Assembly (NCBI RefSeq): GCF_021155775.2
Contig: NC_060234.1
Location: 38,437,026-38,501,025 of the forward strand
Reading direction: 5' to 3'
DNA length: 64,000 nucleotides
Origin: Neodiprion pinetum
Lineage: Eukaryota; Arthropoda; Insecta; Hymenoptera; Diprionidae
The position numbers were made by a program, and so were the translations under genes. Positions 1-12,330 of the stretch are shown here, piece by piece (position 1 is the first letter of the stretch; the number at the start of each line of letters is the position of its first letter). A model generated the notes under the pieces. That model ran no database searches, was not told the DNA's origin, and was given only the letters and a program-made list of their open reading frames with translations.

Positions 1-25
1 GGGTCAGCTCCTTAATACGAAGATC
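1..25 (-). CDS. Coding exon start, running off the window
   Basis: On the minus strand a pyrimidine-rich acceptor, CCCCCTTTTCAG (26-37), is followed by an exon whose first 25 bases read DLRIKELT plus one base. A branch-point-like TGACTCAC lies about 25 bases upstream of the junction. The other two frames meet a stop within the visible bases, so only phase 0 is open, matching the phase of both upstream coding segments. The LxxIxxL pattern suggests an amphipathic helix. The exon continues beyond position 1. Confidence 0.5.
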
Positions 26-819
26 CTGAAAAGGGGGCCAGGGTGAGTCAAAACAGCGAATGTAACGACGCGTCGCGTTTCACCGCGGTGCCATTTATCA
101 GCTTTCGCTTGTAGAGCTTGTTATTCGGTTATACATATTATAATGTAACGGAATTACCGTCACTAATGACACGCGCCGGTGTACTAATTGCTTCGGCCCA
201 CCGGCTGCCACCTCGTCGGCCGAAATAATCTGAATGAAACTCTTTCTTATTCTTATTCCCTTCTTCTGTGCCCCAAAAATCTAGCCCGAGTTCATCCCCG
301 CGGGTTCAACTTCCGCGCACGCATTCTTCCGATGACCTGAGCGAGTACTGCAGGTGTAAACTTCTATAATGCCGTATATTCGAGACGCCAATTCACCTGT
401 CTTCCATACACCCACGCTCGATTTTACGCCTTGCTTGAATTATTACCGTTAAAGGGGGACCGGATCGCGAAGCAAAAGCGTTTCTCTCATTTTCGCGTAG
501 CGAATCGCGGTATTCGACATAACGTGTTGGCTCACCGTTATGGCGTGAATGACGGTCTAGTTAGTATTTAAAATTTCGTTGCCTCAGATTTTACTTAAAA
601 AATAACCATTTATTCTAATGTCAACCGATTTATATTGAATCATTCATATTTCTGAGAAGAGAGAACAGTGCTAAGATTTGTCAGTGACGATAAAATCCAA
701 CCACACGACGATCGGTCGAAGAATGATATTTGAATCAGATAATAAAAAAATGATTGAGCGATTCGCATCCTTTGTTAAAAAAAGGTGGAATAATGAACCG
801 GTTGAATAGCGATGGCCGC

Positions 820-905
820 TAACCTGCATGATTAATCGAGTCCAAAAAAATCATCGGACACGACTCGATTGAATCGGTGAAATTCAATCGATTAATCGGT
901 TATTT
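820..905. promoter_or_regulatory. Cluster of ATTAATCGA-type palindromic sites
   Basis: Within 85 bases the strings ATTAATCGAG, GACTCGATTGAAT, ATTCAATCG and CGATTAATCGG occur, so ATTCAATCG and its complement CGATTGAAT form a 9-bp inverted repeat. ATTA and ATCGAT cores are typical of homeodomain and Cut-type binding. An enhancer role is inference. Confidence 0.2.
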
Positions 906-3900
906 CGTACTTTTTGGAAAAGATCGATTTCAAACGAAAATATCGTAAATGTAATCGTACGTAGTCTTAATAGCGGAAAAGTTTCTTGATAATTAACAGT
1001 TTCATTCGAAATATTCATTTACTTAGTAAGTAAGAGAATGGTAATAATTGACACTCTAATCACATAAATTGATGTTCCATTGCGTCGTTCGTGAGAGTAA
1101 TAAACAAAAACCGATTGTGAGGAACAATGTAATCGTGTCCGTTGATTATTCGAGTTTGAATAATAATCAATTCAATTGAAGATCGATTACTTTTGGTCAT
1201 CCTTAGTTGAGAGCCACGGTGGCTCGTGCTTGGTGGTGACCTATGACCGTGAAGACCGAGGCGAGGCCTGTTCTCGGACACGCGATGCTCTGCAGACCGC
1301 CCCGAGGCACGCGCAAGATCCCGAACGACGGTCAGCGATTGGCTGTTCGAACGAGGACCGACTGACGTTGCTCCTAGCTTGCATCACTGGCATTACCGGC
1401 GCACACGCGTATAACACGTCCACGCATCCTGAGACGCGGTTTAAGCAGGCGCATGTATATGGGAGCGGCACGCGAGGCATGCAAATTGCGATCCCGAGTA
1501 GAAATTAGACATTGGGACCGAAGTCGAGGCGGTTTTCGGGAATCGCGGACCACGCGACCTCGGCCCCAAATCCAATCCACATGCGATTCAACCTGCCGCT
1601 CAATTACGAATTTTTATGTTGCTGAATTTTGCACGGTTCTATTAGAAAGTTACATTCTGTCCGGCTGTTTCGTTATAAGATCATAAATCGAAGGTCCAAA
1701 CTATTGAGTTAGGATTAGTGAGTAATGGACAGGGAAAATAAAATTGAAAATTTCATGATTTGGTATCTAACGTGATCCACAAAATCCACGTGGCACCTGT
1801 CATAACCTAAGACTCGGTAAAATAATTGAACTTCTGAAAGAAATTTTGGCGTACAACACGTATACGGGACTCCTACAAGTGACTTGTAGCGCAGGATGAG
1901 ATCGTTAGCGATTGACTTGAACGAGATCGTCGCGTTTCAGAACCGAAATGCGTTGCAACGCTATGCAAAACCGAGTGAAATCCGACATTTGAGTAACGAG
2001 CGACCCAAAATGTTCGTATTCGAATAAATCAAATTGGTTCTGGCAATTGGTAAGGTTGATGTGTGGGAGGGATCGAGATTGTGCGAAGAAGACGCGGATG
2101 AAAGCCGGGCGAACGGAGGGAGTGAACCATAAAAGTACCTCAAACGGCGCCGGTCGCTGGAACGGAACCCGGCACTTATATTATAGCTGTTCTCCGGTTC
2201 CCTTGGTTGGAGTCCGATTCACCAGAAAGAAAACCTCCACAATTCAAAACCCACAATTAATGTTGAAAATAATAACAGAGTCACCCGCGCAGCCCTGAAA
2301 ACGCGGGCCTCCCCGTATCCTGGGCCGCAAAAATTGTTATATTAAATGTAGGCCGCCGTGTGCAGCACCACGAAGGGATCACGGATAGAGTCTAGCGGTA
2401 CGTTACACGGATTGCGATGCGACGGATACCCCGATGTGTGCCGTGGTTTTAGTGGGCGGTCAGGGAGGCGTCGCCCACTAATTATAATTATACTATGGCA
2501 GCATTAGCCGTGTTAATTGCCACGTAAGTCTGGTCAAATACTCGCCGCCCCCGAGAGACGAGGGTCTCTTTTATACCCCCTAGCAAGTCGAAAAGTCCGA
2601 TAGTACGATGCAGGAACTCGTTCCGAGGATCCAAGATAAGGTGCCCGCATCCCTTAGAAATCACAGTGTAAATGGATTCGGAATTACACGCGTTGCAGAG
2701 TGGCTTCCGCGTGTATAATCGATGCTTCGGTTAATGAACTCGTTAATTTTTGAACAACGAATCAATCGAGGTTGCATAATCGACCGAATGAAAACGATGT
2801 ACAAGAAGCGATCGCTTCAAACGGTCGAGTGATATTTCCTGTCCCTAATCGCGACGATCGGGATCAGACGAGGTTTCTTTTCACTCTTCAAATCCTGTAG
2901 CTAACCACAGCCATTAGCAGCACGTCGTTCAGCGAATGATGTAACGTAGCGTGGCGACGCGTCAACACGTGATACGTGTAAAGGTGTGTAAGCTGGTACT
3001 TGTGACACCCAATTTATGCGTTAAAATCTACAGAGATCCCCGATCGACTCTCAGTTACAGAACAAATTAGTCACGGTGCTGATATCACACACGTGTGAAC
3101 CTACAGCGGCTACGGCAGCGAGTATGTAAGGATGTACCGAAAAAATGAGAAGGAGATAAAGCAAGGAGAAATTACGTGTGGTTGAAGCTGGTGTTCCTGT
3201 ACGAGGAACTGCACCTGTTCGTCGATTTAACAACCAGCCATCCGCATGCGCGTATAATACGTGACTTCGACGGTTGATAGATAGTCATTCCGCGATCAGC
3301 AACAAGTAGTAGGCACAGTCTAAGGCATGAGCACCGGCGTAGGCACACATCCGATCCGTTAAATGATAACAGTAATTACGCCCATGTGTCACTTGGGCCC
3401 AGCTGACAAAAGGGTGGCGCCGTAGGCTTGAGGCGAGCCGGACAGCGATTCGGCATTTATCACTGCTCGGCTTACTTAGAGCGTGTAGCCGAGTAATTCT
3501 CTCGGTGTTTTGCCCCTCGGCCCCGAATCCAGGCGGTTTCTTCTAATGCGCTAATAACATAGTAGCGACCCGGTAATTAATAACGAACAGTGGGTCGGAC
3601 GGACCTGCAACCTCGTGCTTTTTGATATACTTCAAACATCGCGGGCCGTGTGGGTGGAACCTGGTAATTGCAGAGTAAACGCTTCGCTTTCGGTAGGTAT
3701 AATGTGTGAGGCGTCGTGAGTGTCGGACTTTGGATTAAAGATAACGATCGACACACGAGCTCTTTCCACGTGCGGCGTGGATTTTTATTTCAGGCAACGT
3801 TCAACGGAGTCACGAAACGCGCCTGTCTTTCACAACATCACTCGGCATCCGATGATATTCTTTTTATCGCGATTTATCTTCTTCCATTCGCATGGCATGT

Positions 3901-4446
3901 AATAATTTCATTACGAGAGACTGTCGTTCGACGAGTTTATGTTTCCTGTACCCTCTGCAACTCCCACGAAATATTTTCTCTTCCGCTATTCGGCTTGCAG
4001 CAAATTCATTCGTATTATTTAACTTGTAACGAAACCGTTGACAACTCTGTTCCAAAAAATGTAGGTCACGTAGTCGTTGAAATCGATCAGAGTGACCGAT
4101 CAGTCATATTTTGATACGTATTGGAATTACGCTGCAAAGTTTTTTCTTTATGCAATGTTCAGCGTGAGTTTAAAAATTCCAAATTTTAAGGCTGTTGCCT
4201 ACCGGAAATTTGCATATCATTTGTCAGAATAGAAAAGAAGAAAAATCGTTGAAACGTTACTCGGGAGTTGAGAATTTGAGAAAACCGGGTGACGATGTCT
4301 CTCGTTCTGTTTTTGCGCTCCGCCGATTCGTTTATTTTACTTTTGCCATTTTTTATTTCAATTCCCCCTTTCTCGTCTCTCCTGCATTTCCTCTCCTCCG
4401 TGAAATAGCGCAATGGGATAGGCTGTATAACGCGGTCTCCTCGCAG

Positions 4447-4492
4447 GTTTCAACACAAATAAGATAATCTCCATTATAAACTGAGGAACAGG
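4447..4492 (+). other. Possible non-coding plus-strand exon
   Basis: An acceptor-like CTCCTCGCAG is followed 46 bases later by ACAGG|GTAAGTAAAC, a strong plus-strand donor. All three forward frames contain stops, so it could only be untranslated or part of a long non-coding RNA. The acceptor tract is short and this may be chance. Confidence 0.12.
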
Positions 4493-4913
4493 GTAAGTAA
4501 ACGGCAAGGAGTTATTTACTCGCTCGGCTGGGAAGGGGAAGAGAGCAAAGGAACAAAGTAATAACCTCGGAATAAGAATGAAAATTAGAATGAGACTTGA
4601 AAGGGGGGAACGGGAAGGAAGCCACCATCAGCCTTGCAGACGGTAATGCTCCCCCATCATCAAAGCGCAGGCGTGCCTTCGAGGTCGCCATATTATAATA
4701 TTATAGTCACGGCACGTCTCCGCGTCTAATTTCACTCGCAAATGTCATATTTTTTTCCCTTCCACTCATTAGGAATCAAGAGTAATTAACATCGCGGTTG
4801 AAGCACGTGTAAAACAGAGCGCTTGAAATGCGCGATGGGATGATGCGGTGGAAAAGTGAACAAAAAAGGAAAAAAAAATTTTTTTAAATCTGCATGAAAT
4901 AATATTTACTTAC

Positions 4914-4946
4914 CCAGGGTGCGCTACAGTCGCTACCGCCTAGAGA
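4914..4946 (-). CDS. 33-nt phase-0 microexon, 11 codons
   Basis: The exon is preceded by a clear acceptor, CCTGCCTTTCAG, and followed by the donor TGG|GTAAGTAAAT. In phase 0 it reads SLGGSDCSAPW without a stop, and its length is a multiple of three, so it can be included or skipped without changing frame. It fits between the phase-0 donor at 59451 and the phase-0 acceptor at 26. The peptide contains one cysteine and two small-residue pairs; no family is recognised. As a microexon in a long-intron gene it may be tissue-regulated, which is inference. Confidence 0.5.
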
Positions 4947-5080
4947 CTGAAAGGCAGGTACGCATCTGAACGTCATCTCGACGCAGCTGAGAGTCTGTGT
5001 CTCGTTATACGATTATTTTTTCAAATAATTCGTTTTTCCTATGTACAAGTTTGCAAAAGCAGCTTGGTTCTCCGGTCACA

Positions 5081-5100
5081 ACTTACCTAGAACAAAACGA
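5081..5100 (-). promoter_or_regulatory. Recursive-splice (ratchet) site candidate
   Basis: On the minus strand a pyrimidine tract, TTTCGTTTTGTTCTAG, directly abuts GTAAGTTG, so acceptor and donor share one AG|GT junction (5087/5086). This is the known zero-length exon signature of recursive splicing in long insect introns. It lies only 140 bases upstream of the microexon, which is odd for a ratchet, so it may instead be an alternative acceptor for a longer form of that exon. Confidence 0.4.
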
Positions 5101-8079
5101 AACACCTAGTTAGCGATCGGCTATAATATGCCTTGCGGTATGTTTTATAGGGTTCTTCGCATGTAATTAACACGGAATAATGAAACGGGCGAGCTTGCGA
5201 TAAGAAACGAAGGAAAAACATTTTCTTGCAATAATATCCTGCATCCTCGATGAGAATCGTATTTCCGCATCGAAGAATTTTATGCAGCACAAGTTTCTCA
5301 TATTCATCCGAAATTTAACACCATGCAGTCAAGAACTTGGTGGATGAAAAATTTTCAAACCAGTGAAATGCACCTGTAAGAGTCGAAAAAATATAGAAAA
5401 CCGTGACAGAAGATGACAAAAAGAAACAGGCCTTTTCGAATTTTAACTCGACATACGTAGTTGACTTGTGCTGTAATTGAATCCAAGCCACCGAAGCTAG
5501 TTCAATTATTCATACAACCGTCTTTAATTAAACAATCATACAGCCACGCCAGAAGCTGATGGAAGAAATCGCATAACGATGATCGGAGGATCGACTTTCG
5601 GAATCAGGGGTCAAAATCCTTCAAAACCCGTACAGAAAGAAAAAGAAACGTGGATAAAAAAAACCAGCAAGTCATTCGGGCAGTAATTTTGTGCAAACTA
5701 TTCGGTTAATTATGATGTTCAAGCTGTTATTGGCGCGTGCAAAATAGAACCTGACTTAATACGGCGGTGCGAGCAACAATGATCGTGATATGTACGCGTG
5801 TGGAACAGTTATACAACAAACAGGCGATTGTAGTAGCCCGTGGAGAATAGGAAAAACAAAAAAATCACGGACGATAATCTACAGCCAAGGTTTATAGCTG
5901 TGAGGAATCCCGCGGCGTGATCCGTCGGCTAAGAGTTGGTCGATTGTGTTTCACGCTGGAATATCGGGAGTGCAAAAATTTGATGTAACAGGGTTCACGG
6001 TTGCAGAAATGATCAGGTGTTTGAGTAGTAAAAAACTGCAAGACGTTATGCAATGATTCTCAGTTCAACAGGAACGAAATCTCGTCGTCATTGCCGTCAT
6101 TGATACAGAGGATATTCAAGTTCCAGTTCAAGCTGAGAGAATTTTGAGAAACGGAGTCGGATGATGAAGCCCGGTAAAACGAAGGATTGGAATACTTCAA
6201 TGAAATTACCTAGTATACATATAACACCTCGGTGAACAGAAAAGGCTTTTCGTAATGAAATCTTGTACCACGCGGTGATAATTGGCACGAGAATTGAATT
6301 CATTTAATGACCGTACCTCCGCTGGGCTGCAGAGGCGATTCGACCGGACAGCGAGGAAGACGTTGGTTGCATGCCTGCCGCGTATCTTGGGACCTAAGAT
6401 GCATTTGCAGTCGGCATAACGACAGCTACCAACGACTATTATCACCTCAGCATCCTCGAGTCAAGCCCTCCGTGAAGCGGTGATCAGAATCTCCCTCCTC
6501 CTCCCCCCCTTTCGCCAGACACACAGCTAATGCAATTACAATTAATTTTCTCGGCACATGTCCGCGAGGATCGGGACTTGTACTTGGCCTTTTTTCTTCA
6601 CTTTCGTTTAATTACGAATGACGCCGAGGATTTTTGTACGCGAAGAAATATCGAACTGTCTCGGTAATTCGGGATCAATTTTTGAAATCGAAAAAAAAAA
6701 ACAACTGAAGTTTCTTCGCGAGTAAAAAGGATGAATAGTATAAATATAGCAGGGTACAATGAGAGAAATTGTGAGTGGAATAAGACGAGGGAGAGAGGAG
6801 AGGAGAGGGGAATGGGATAAATCGTAGAATAAAGGGAGATGCCGGGTTTGATGGTGGGAGATAATTGATTGAGTTCATTTTAGATAAAACGCGGTATAAG
6901 AAAAATTTGGTCCGGTTTGAATATAATGACGCAATTGTAGCGATAATCATATATTCAATGGCGTAACGGTCGATTACGGAAGATCACAGTAAGCAGCACC
7001 CCCCTAGGAGACGGGGATCCATGGGGGGTTAATAATTCATTATTCTTATCTTCGTCTAGGCGCTCGGTTATAAGCTGCAACACGCATGGTATAATTATTC
7101 CTGTAAGTATATCTACGACATCGCACAGATGCCGTTCTGCGTATCAGGTATTGTACGTAATATACCCATACCTACATTCATATACGTGTATGCGCAGAGG
7201 CATAGACACGCCCGATCGTATTCACAGATTCGAGATCGAGCGATAAATGAAAGATTAGTGCTCGCGTTGCGGGACGTGATACTCATTCAACTCTCATCAG
7301 ACCAACTCCGGAGTACCTCGTGCCTTCGATTCTCTACCGAAAGTCCGTTTCTTGGCGAATTTCGTGTGATTTCGCAAGCATGATTCAACTCCACGAGCCA
7401 ATTCGAAGTGCCCTTTATCACGTTTCATCAAATCACTTCGCAAAAATTTTTATGACAAAAATTTGCTCGATACTGAGATCAATATATTGTGTTATATTAT
7501 ATAAGGAATCGCTTATTACATCTAGACGATCTAATTAAACGTGGCAGAAGATCTGCAAAGCTCTCGTCACTCAATTTAAATTCTAAAATTGTAACCCTTT
7601 GAAATTTTGCAAAAACAATAATTTTGGTTGATCGATGGGGGTGCAGTTGTTTTTTTATTTTTTTTTTTTTTTTTATTATTTCTTTACTTCGTAACACTAC
7701 GATTGCAAAATATTTTTTGAAGTATTGAGACCGGGATACGATTTTGGAGGCATTGGAAGAGTCGAGGGGTTGCGAGAGGAGTCGATAAGACGAAACGAGG
7801 GCTGTAAAGCGAGGCGAGTGAATTCTTGTTCGAAGTAATAACAGTGTCCTGGACAGTATCGAGTTGCCGCGGCGGACGAAAGCGTCGTGACGTCGTTTCC
7901 CTGAAGCCCAACCGGGACAAAAGATTACGTTTGGAAAATGATACGGTTCTTGTTCACATGCTTAAGCAAAGCCTACAATCTGTGCGCAGTTTGGGTTAAT
8001 CTAGTACAGGAATCTGAAAAATCCCGAAGGAGGCGGCTTATTACGTAACCCCTCCTCCCCGTCCGCGGAGCGACTCTTT

Positions 8080-8108
8080 CCTCTCCTCTCCTCTCCTCTC
8101 CTCTCCTC
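8080..8108. repeat. (CCTCT)n microsatellite
   Basis: About six tandem copies of the pyrimidine pentamer CTCTC/CCTCT are visible on the plus strand, which is a purine tract on the minus strand. It is a simple repeat. Confidence 0.85.
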
Positions 8109-8691
8109 GCCACGCCGCCCCGTTAAAGCGGTTATTAGACCGAACTGAACGCATTCTTCTGCCCCCGAATAAAAGGAAGAAGTCGTCGCGGCGGCGCAAC
8201 CGAAACGCAACATGCGAAGCTGAAGCTCTCGGCGCTCCGCAGCGCGCTCGGATGGGGCCAGGATGAATAATGCATCCGAACGCAGCCATGCCAGAATTCC
8301 CGCTTGAATATTCATAGTGTATACTGTGCTCCGAGTTGCGCGCGCTCAGTTCCTATCCCAAGTTACCTTGCACTCGCACACAGACTCCCTACATTCGATC
8401 TCTTCGCGTATCACGCGCACTCCGCTCTCTCATCTCGCCTGCATGGCCATCCCATATAATGCGTCATATATGCATATCGCATGCACGCGTGTGTGTGTGT
8501 GTGCGTGGAAGCGCGAGCTACCCGCTTGAATATGGAGCACCCGGTGGAATTAGCTGCTCCAATGAGTAATTCAGAATATTCAGTGTACGACATAACCCGT
8601 GCGTTATATTACACACAATACGGAGTAAGTTCTGTATATGCGCCATGATCGCGGAATTGCTTTTCGTTTTCAAATTCCGATAATATTTTAG

Positions 8692-8730
8692 TTTTTTTTT
8701 TTTTTTTTTGCTTAAAAAAAAAAAAAAAAA
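8692..8730. repeat. Poly-T/poly-A hairpin
   Basis: Eighteen T residues, a four-base GCTT spacer and seventeen A residues follow one another. The two tracts are fully complementary and can form a 17-bp stem with a tiny loop in DNA or in RNA from either strand. Confidence 0.85.
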
Positions 8731-11700
8731 CTTTTCTTTCATGATTATAACCGTTCAAATATTTTATTGCGTCTACATTGCGTCTACATGTGCGAGAAAC
8801 GGTTGATAAGTTATGCTCGTTTTTGCTGGATATTATCATTTGATTGTGACACAGTTGTGCACAATGTGTGTGTGTCGCAGATGTTTACGACGCGATTTAT
8901 TGCCGGTTATTTACTGAGAGTTTCACCACCTTCCGGCAAAGTGAAATTCACGGCTCATCGAAAATACAAACTGAGCGATGTTCCAAAGTTCTTCAAGTAC
9001 TGGCGGAAAGTCGTAATTCGCCAAACATTCACTATTCGTATAGGTAGAATGGATTCTTTACCATTCATGTGAACCCACGCATATTTTCGGCAATTTCTCA
9101 GAAAATTCGACGAATTGTAAAACATATGAAATAGATGGGTGTGTGTAATATATGCCCGATGGTTCTTCACGACACCTGTTTAGCTGGTCAGACTCGTTGA
9201 CTCTGACCACTCGATACCTGCGGCTCTTTGGGCCTAGGATTACGACTTTGCCACACGCTCTTTTTTCGACCGTGAGCTCGGGCGTTTAAGAACGAAGAGA
9301 AGTACCGATGTAATAAGGACATAAAAATGAGTAGAAAAATAAACAAAACGATTTCAAGGATGATACGGTCTTCCATTTTATTGTCGAATATATATGTCGT
9401 GCATGGAACGAAATTCACGCGAGCATGTATACGACTTCTAATGACTCCAATAACAATCGCGTCTCGAAGAGATCAAGGCGCGGTCTCTAATTATTCGCCC
9501 TGCTGCAAATGTGAAATTCGTATTTCTTTGCCGAAATCACACCACCGCGGTTCGGATAAAAATCCACGTTCAAAACAGTTGTAACAACGGCGTCGTGACA
9601 AAGGGCAATATAACGCGTGTCGAGTTTGAAAAATTCATGGAGCCAAGTCCCTCAGCGATAGTCTACACTGCTCGTATCCCGAGGCTTGATTTATGCGTCA
9701 CCGATGTTTCATTCTATCGGAGCAACATTCCAATATGATTGCCTTTAATTACTGAAACGATTTGTTACCGGTCGCGTAGCTGGCAGCAGTCAACCGGGGT
9801 TGGTCAGCCTGACGCCGCGTGTAATACGCTTCATGTTTCTCCGCAGTCGCCATCGTTATACCACCAGGTACGCTAGGAATGAATGGTCGACGCAATATTA
9901 TCACCTTCGTACCGAATTCACTGTATGATCTATCACCGCAATTCTCGCGCCGCATGTATATCGTCCCCATGACAGTTGAATCTATCGCTGCAGCCTTCGT
10001 GCAAACGTCCCGACGTTTATCCCCAAGCAAACTCGAAATATTGTGACGTCCGTTTTTGTACTTCCAAATGTTAATCTCGTCTGGCCATCTTTGGTAATGC
10101 TCGTCGGTCCGTTTGTACGAAGAATCGTTCGAACGATTTGCGGAATTATTCAAGTCAAGATCACAGATTTCTCTCGATTCTCACAATCAGACTCATTTTT
10201 CGTCTAACCTGTGAAATCGGGAAATTCCTCGAGCAACGTCTCCGAGCCGGCGTAGCTGCGTTTCGCTAACCGAGCGAGGTAATAATCAGCTGCAATTACG
10301 AAGTTTCATCCAAGTCATTTATATACGAGATGATTATAGACGGTATATAGCCGATTCTGAGCGCACACTGCACGATCAATCGGGAACGAAGCACGAAGTC
10401 CTGTTCGATTCAGTTCAGGGTATCGAGCCCGATGCGCAACATTCCTGGGCCTATTACCATTACCAAATAATTTCAATGGTGGCCAACATTGAAGCAAAGG
10501 AACCTGAAATTAAGTTGATTAGAGGCTACCGTTCGTAAGGATGGCTACTACCGGAATTTGACCAGTTATTATACAGGTAGTTTCTGGTAGCCCTCCGTAC
10601 GTGTTGGGGCTGTACGTGCGTCCCGGAACCGGGTTCTCAACTTTCGGCCTCCTCGAGTCAAGTCAAGTCCGCGTAAGTCCGCGTGCGAGACACATCGCCG
10701 ATAGTTTTCACCGACAGACGAATCATCGGGAGCGATTGAACGTCGACGAGAAATGAAAAATAATCGCTACGAAACACCGTCCAGCGATGTTGATATTGAG
10801 GAAAAATACCGTATGATGTACGATTGAGACCGCAGTCTGTATGGACCGGTACATGGTTATCTATGTATAGGGGAAACTTCCACATATCCACGTCAGAGGT
10901 CTAAAACTCCGTTTGGATTACTACACACGAATCAAGATGGGTGTATAATTGCTCATTTCAAGGCTTTTAAATCACTTGCGAGGTGACTCAATCACTCGAG
11001 CGGAGCTTTCGCCGCTGCGGCAAGCCGACGCAAAGCGTATGCCTGGACATCAACGCCGTTTCACGACTGTTGGCAACACGTTAGGAAATATTAACAGGCG
11101 GCAACACGGCTGCTTTGACGGCATGTGCAGTGTTCCAGGGAAATGACTTGCCATCACATACTGGTTTACATATAAACTGCAGTGTTTATTATCATCTTAT
11201 CCACGATACAATGCGTTCCATGTCTACGGAGTTACCGCTGGCTCTTGTCCTCTTGGACTTACAATTAGACTGGTTCTTCCATTCTTTCATGGGCTCTATT
11301 CTTACACTCGGGTGATCATACACCACAGTATGCTCAATCTTTGACATATCTTCGATTAATTTAGAATTCTAGATCCACACATACTATACTTTTAACCACC
11401 GAAATTGATGCGCGGATAACGCTGTGGCGCAAACTTGCAGCCAGTGTAGAAAGCACTTCGAACCCAACGGTCGAAGACAGAAAATTCACGGTGTGCAAGC
11501 CGGAAATTGACTCGTCAGACCACGGACATGATTCATGTGAAGTGAGGCCTACTGCGAGTATTAAGTGGAATATTGTGAAGATTTTTTTACCAGGAGTATA
11601 ATACAGAAACACCGAGAAAACGAATTATGGACAAGTCTTTCATCTTAATTATAGATAAATTGACTGCTTAACGACTCTGTTATCTCCCTGCAATCAGGAA

Positions 11701-12294
11701 ATCAAGCAACGATAACCAAAATAAGTGCAGAATTCATGAAATCTCTCGAACGAAATTTTTCAAAAAAGTTCAGCACAACATCTACAATACAACAAAATTG
11801 CAAGGAGAAAGGATGCTAAAAGAAACCTTTACGGCCATGATTTTTTGGATCCTAAATGAGTTGTTACCGAATGTTTTGGAGTCAAGAAGAAACTGACGGA
11901 GATCGAAAAGCTACGTATTTCGTTTTAACGTCATTCAACAAACGTGCACCGTCTGAAGATACGCGGAAAGTCGTCGATGTCAGATATTCGCGGTGTATGC
12001 AATATTCGCCACTCTGCAAATGTGGTTTTTACGCGCTATTGACGGATAAAATACACGTGCAACGAATGGTTGTACACAGGTAAAAATAACAAACGCGGTT
12101 ATAAACGAGGGGCGATAGCCGCGCGGCGTTGCATACGGACACATTACGTAGGGATTCGTGTCTGCACGATATGGTTGCGTACATACAAAATGTGAAAGAA
12201 CGATTGGCCGAGCGCGCGTTTGTGGCCGAAGTATATTAGCTATTAAAGAGTTAAACGATTTATCACCGCCGTAGTCTGCAGCAGCTCCTCTAGG

Positions 12295-12298
<4 letters not shown>

Positions 12299-12328
<30 letters not shown>
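12299..12328. repeat. (AG)n microsatellite
   Basis: About fifteen uninterrupted AG units, reading as (CT)n on the minus strand. GAGA-factor-type proteins bind such tracts in insects, but it may be a neutral repeat. Confidence 0.85.

Positions 12329-12330
<2 letters not shown>

Larger units (their letters stand above)
26..4913 (-). other. Intron, 4.9 kb
   Basis: This is the sequence between the left-edge exon and the microexon. I see no convincing coding exon. It holds a cluster of ATTA/ATCGAT-type sites (820-905), an A/T-rich homeodomain-like cluster (2478-2520), a plus-strand open frame of about 100 codons after the acceptor TTTTTATTTCAG (3792-4114), and a plus-strand segment with both splice signals but stops in all frames (4447-4492). 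At 650 there is a strong minus acceptor, but stops follow at once. Confidence 0.4.
4947..12000. other. Intronic stretch 4.9-12 kb: contents
   Basis: Apart from the ratchet-like site at 5086, the stretch holds a T-rich homopolymer (7650-7674), a CCTCT tract (8080-8108), a short GT run near 8489-8503, the T/A mirror hairpin at 8692-8730 and an open minus frame of about 146 codons at 9749-10186 without a start or splice signals. No supported gene was found. Confidence 0.3.

Noticed and set aside
41..52. Plus-strand donor AGG|GTGAGT
   Set aside because: It overlaps the acceptor region of the minus-strand exon, which has better context and a consistent phase.
640..665. Strong minus acceptor CTCTCTTCTCAG
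   Set aside because: All frames after it stop within a few codons and no donor follows.
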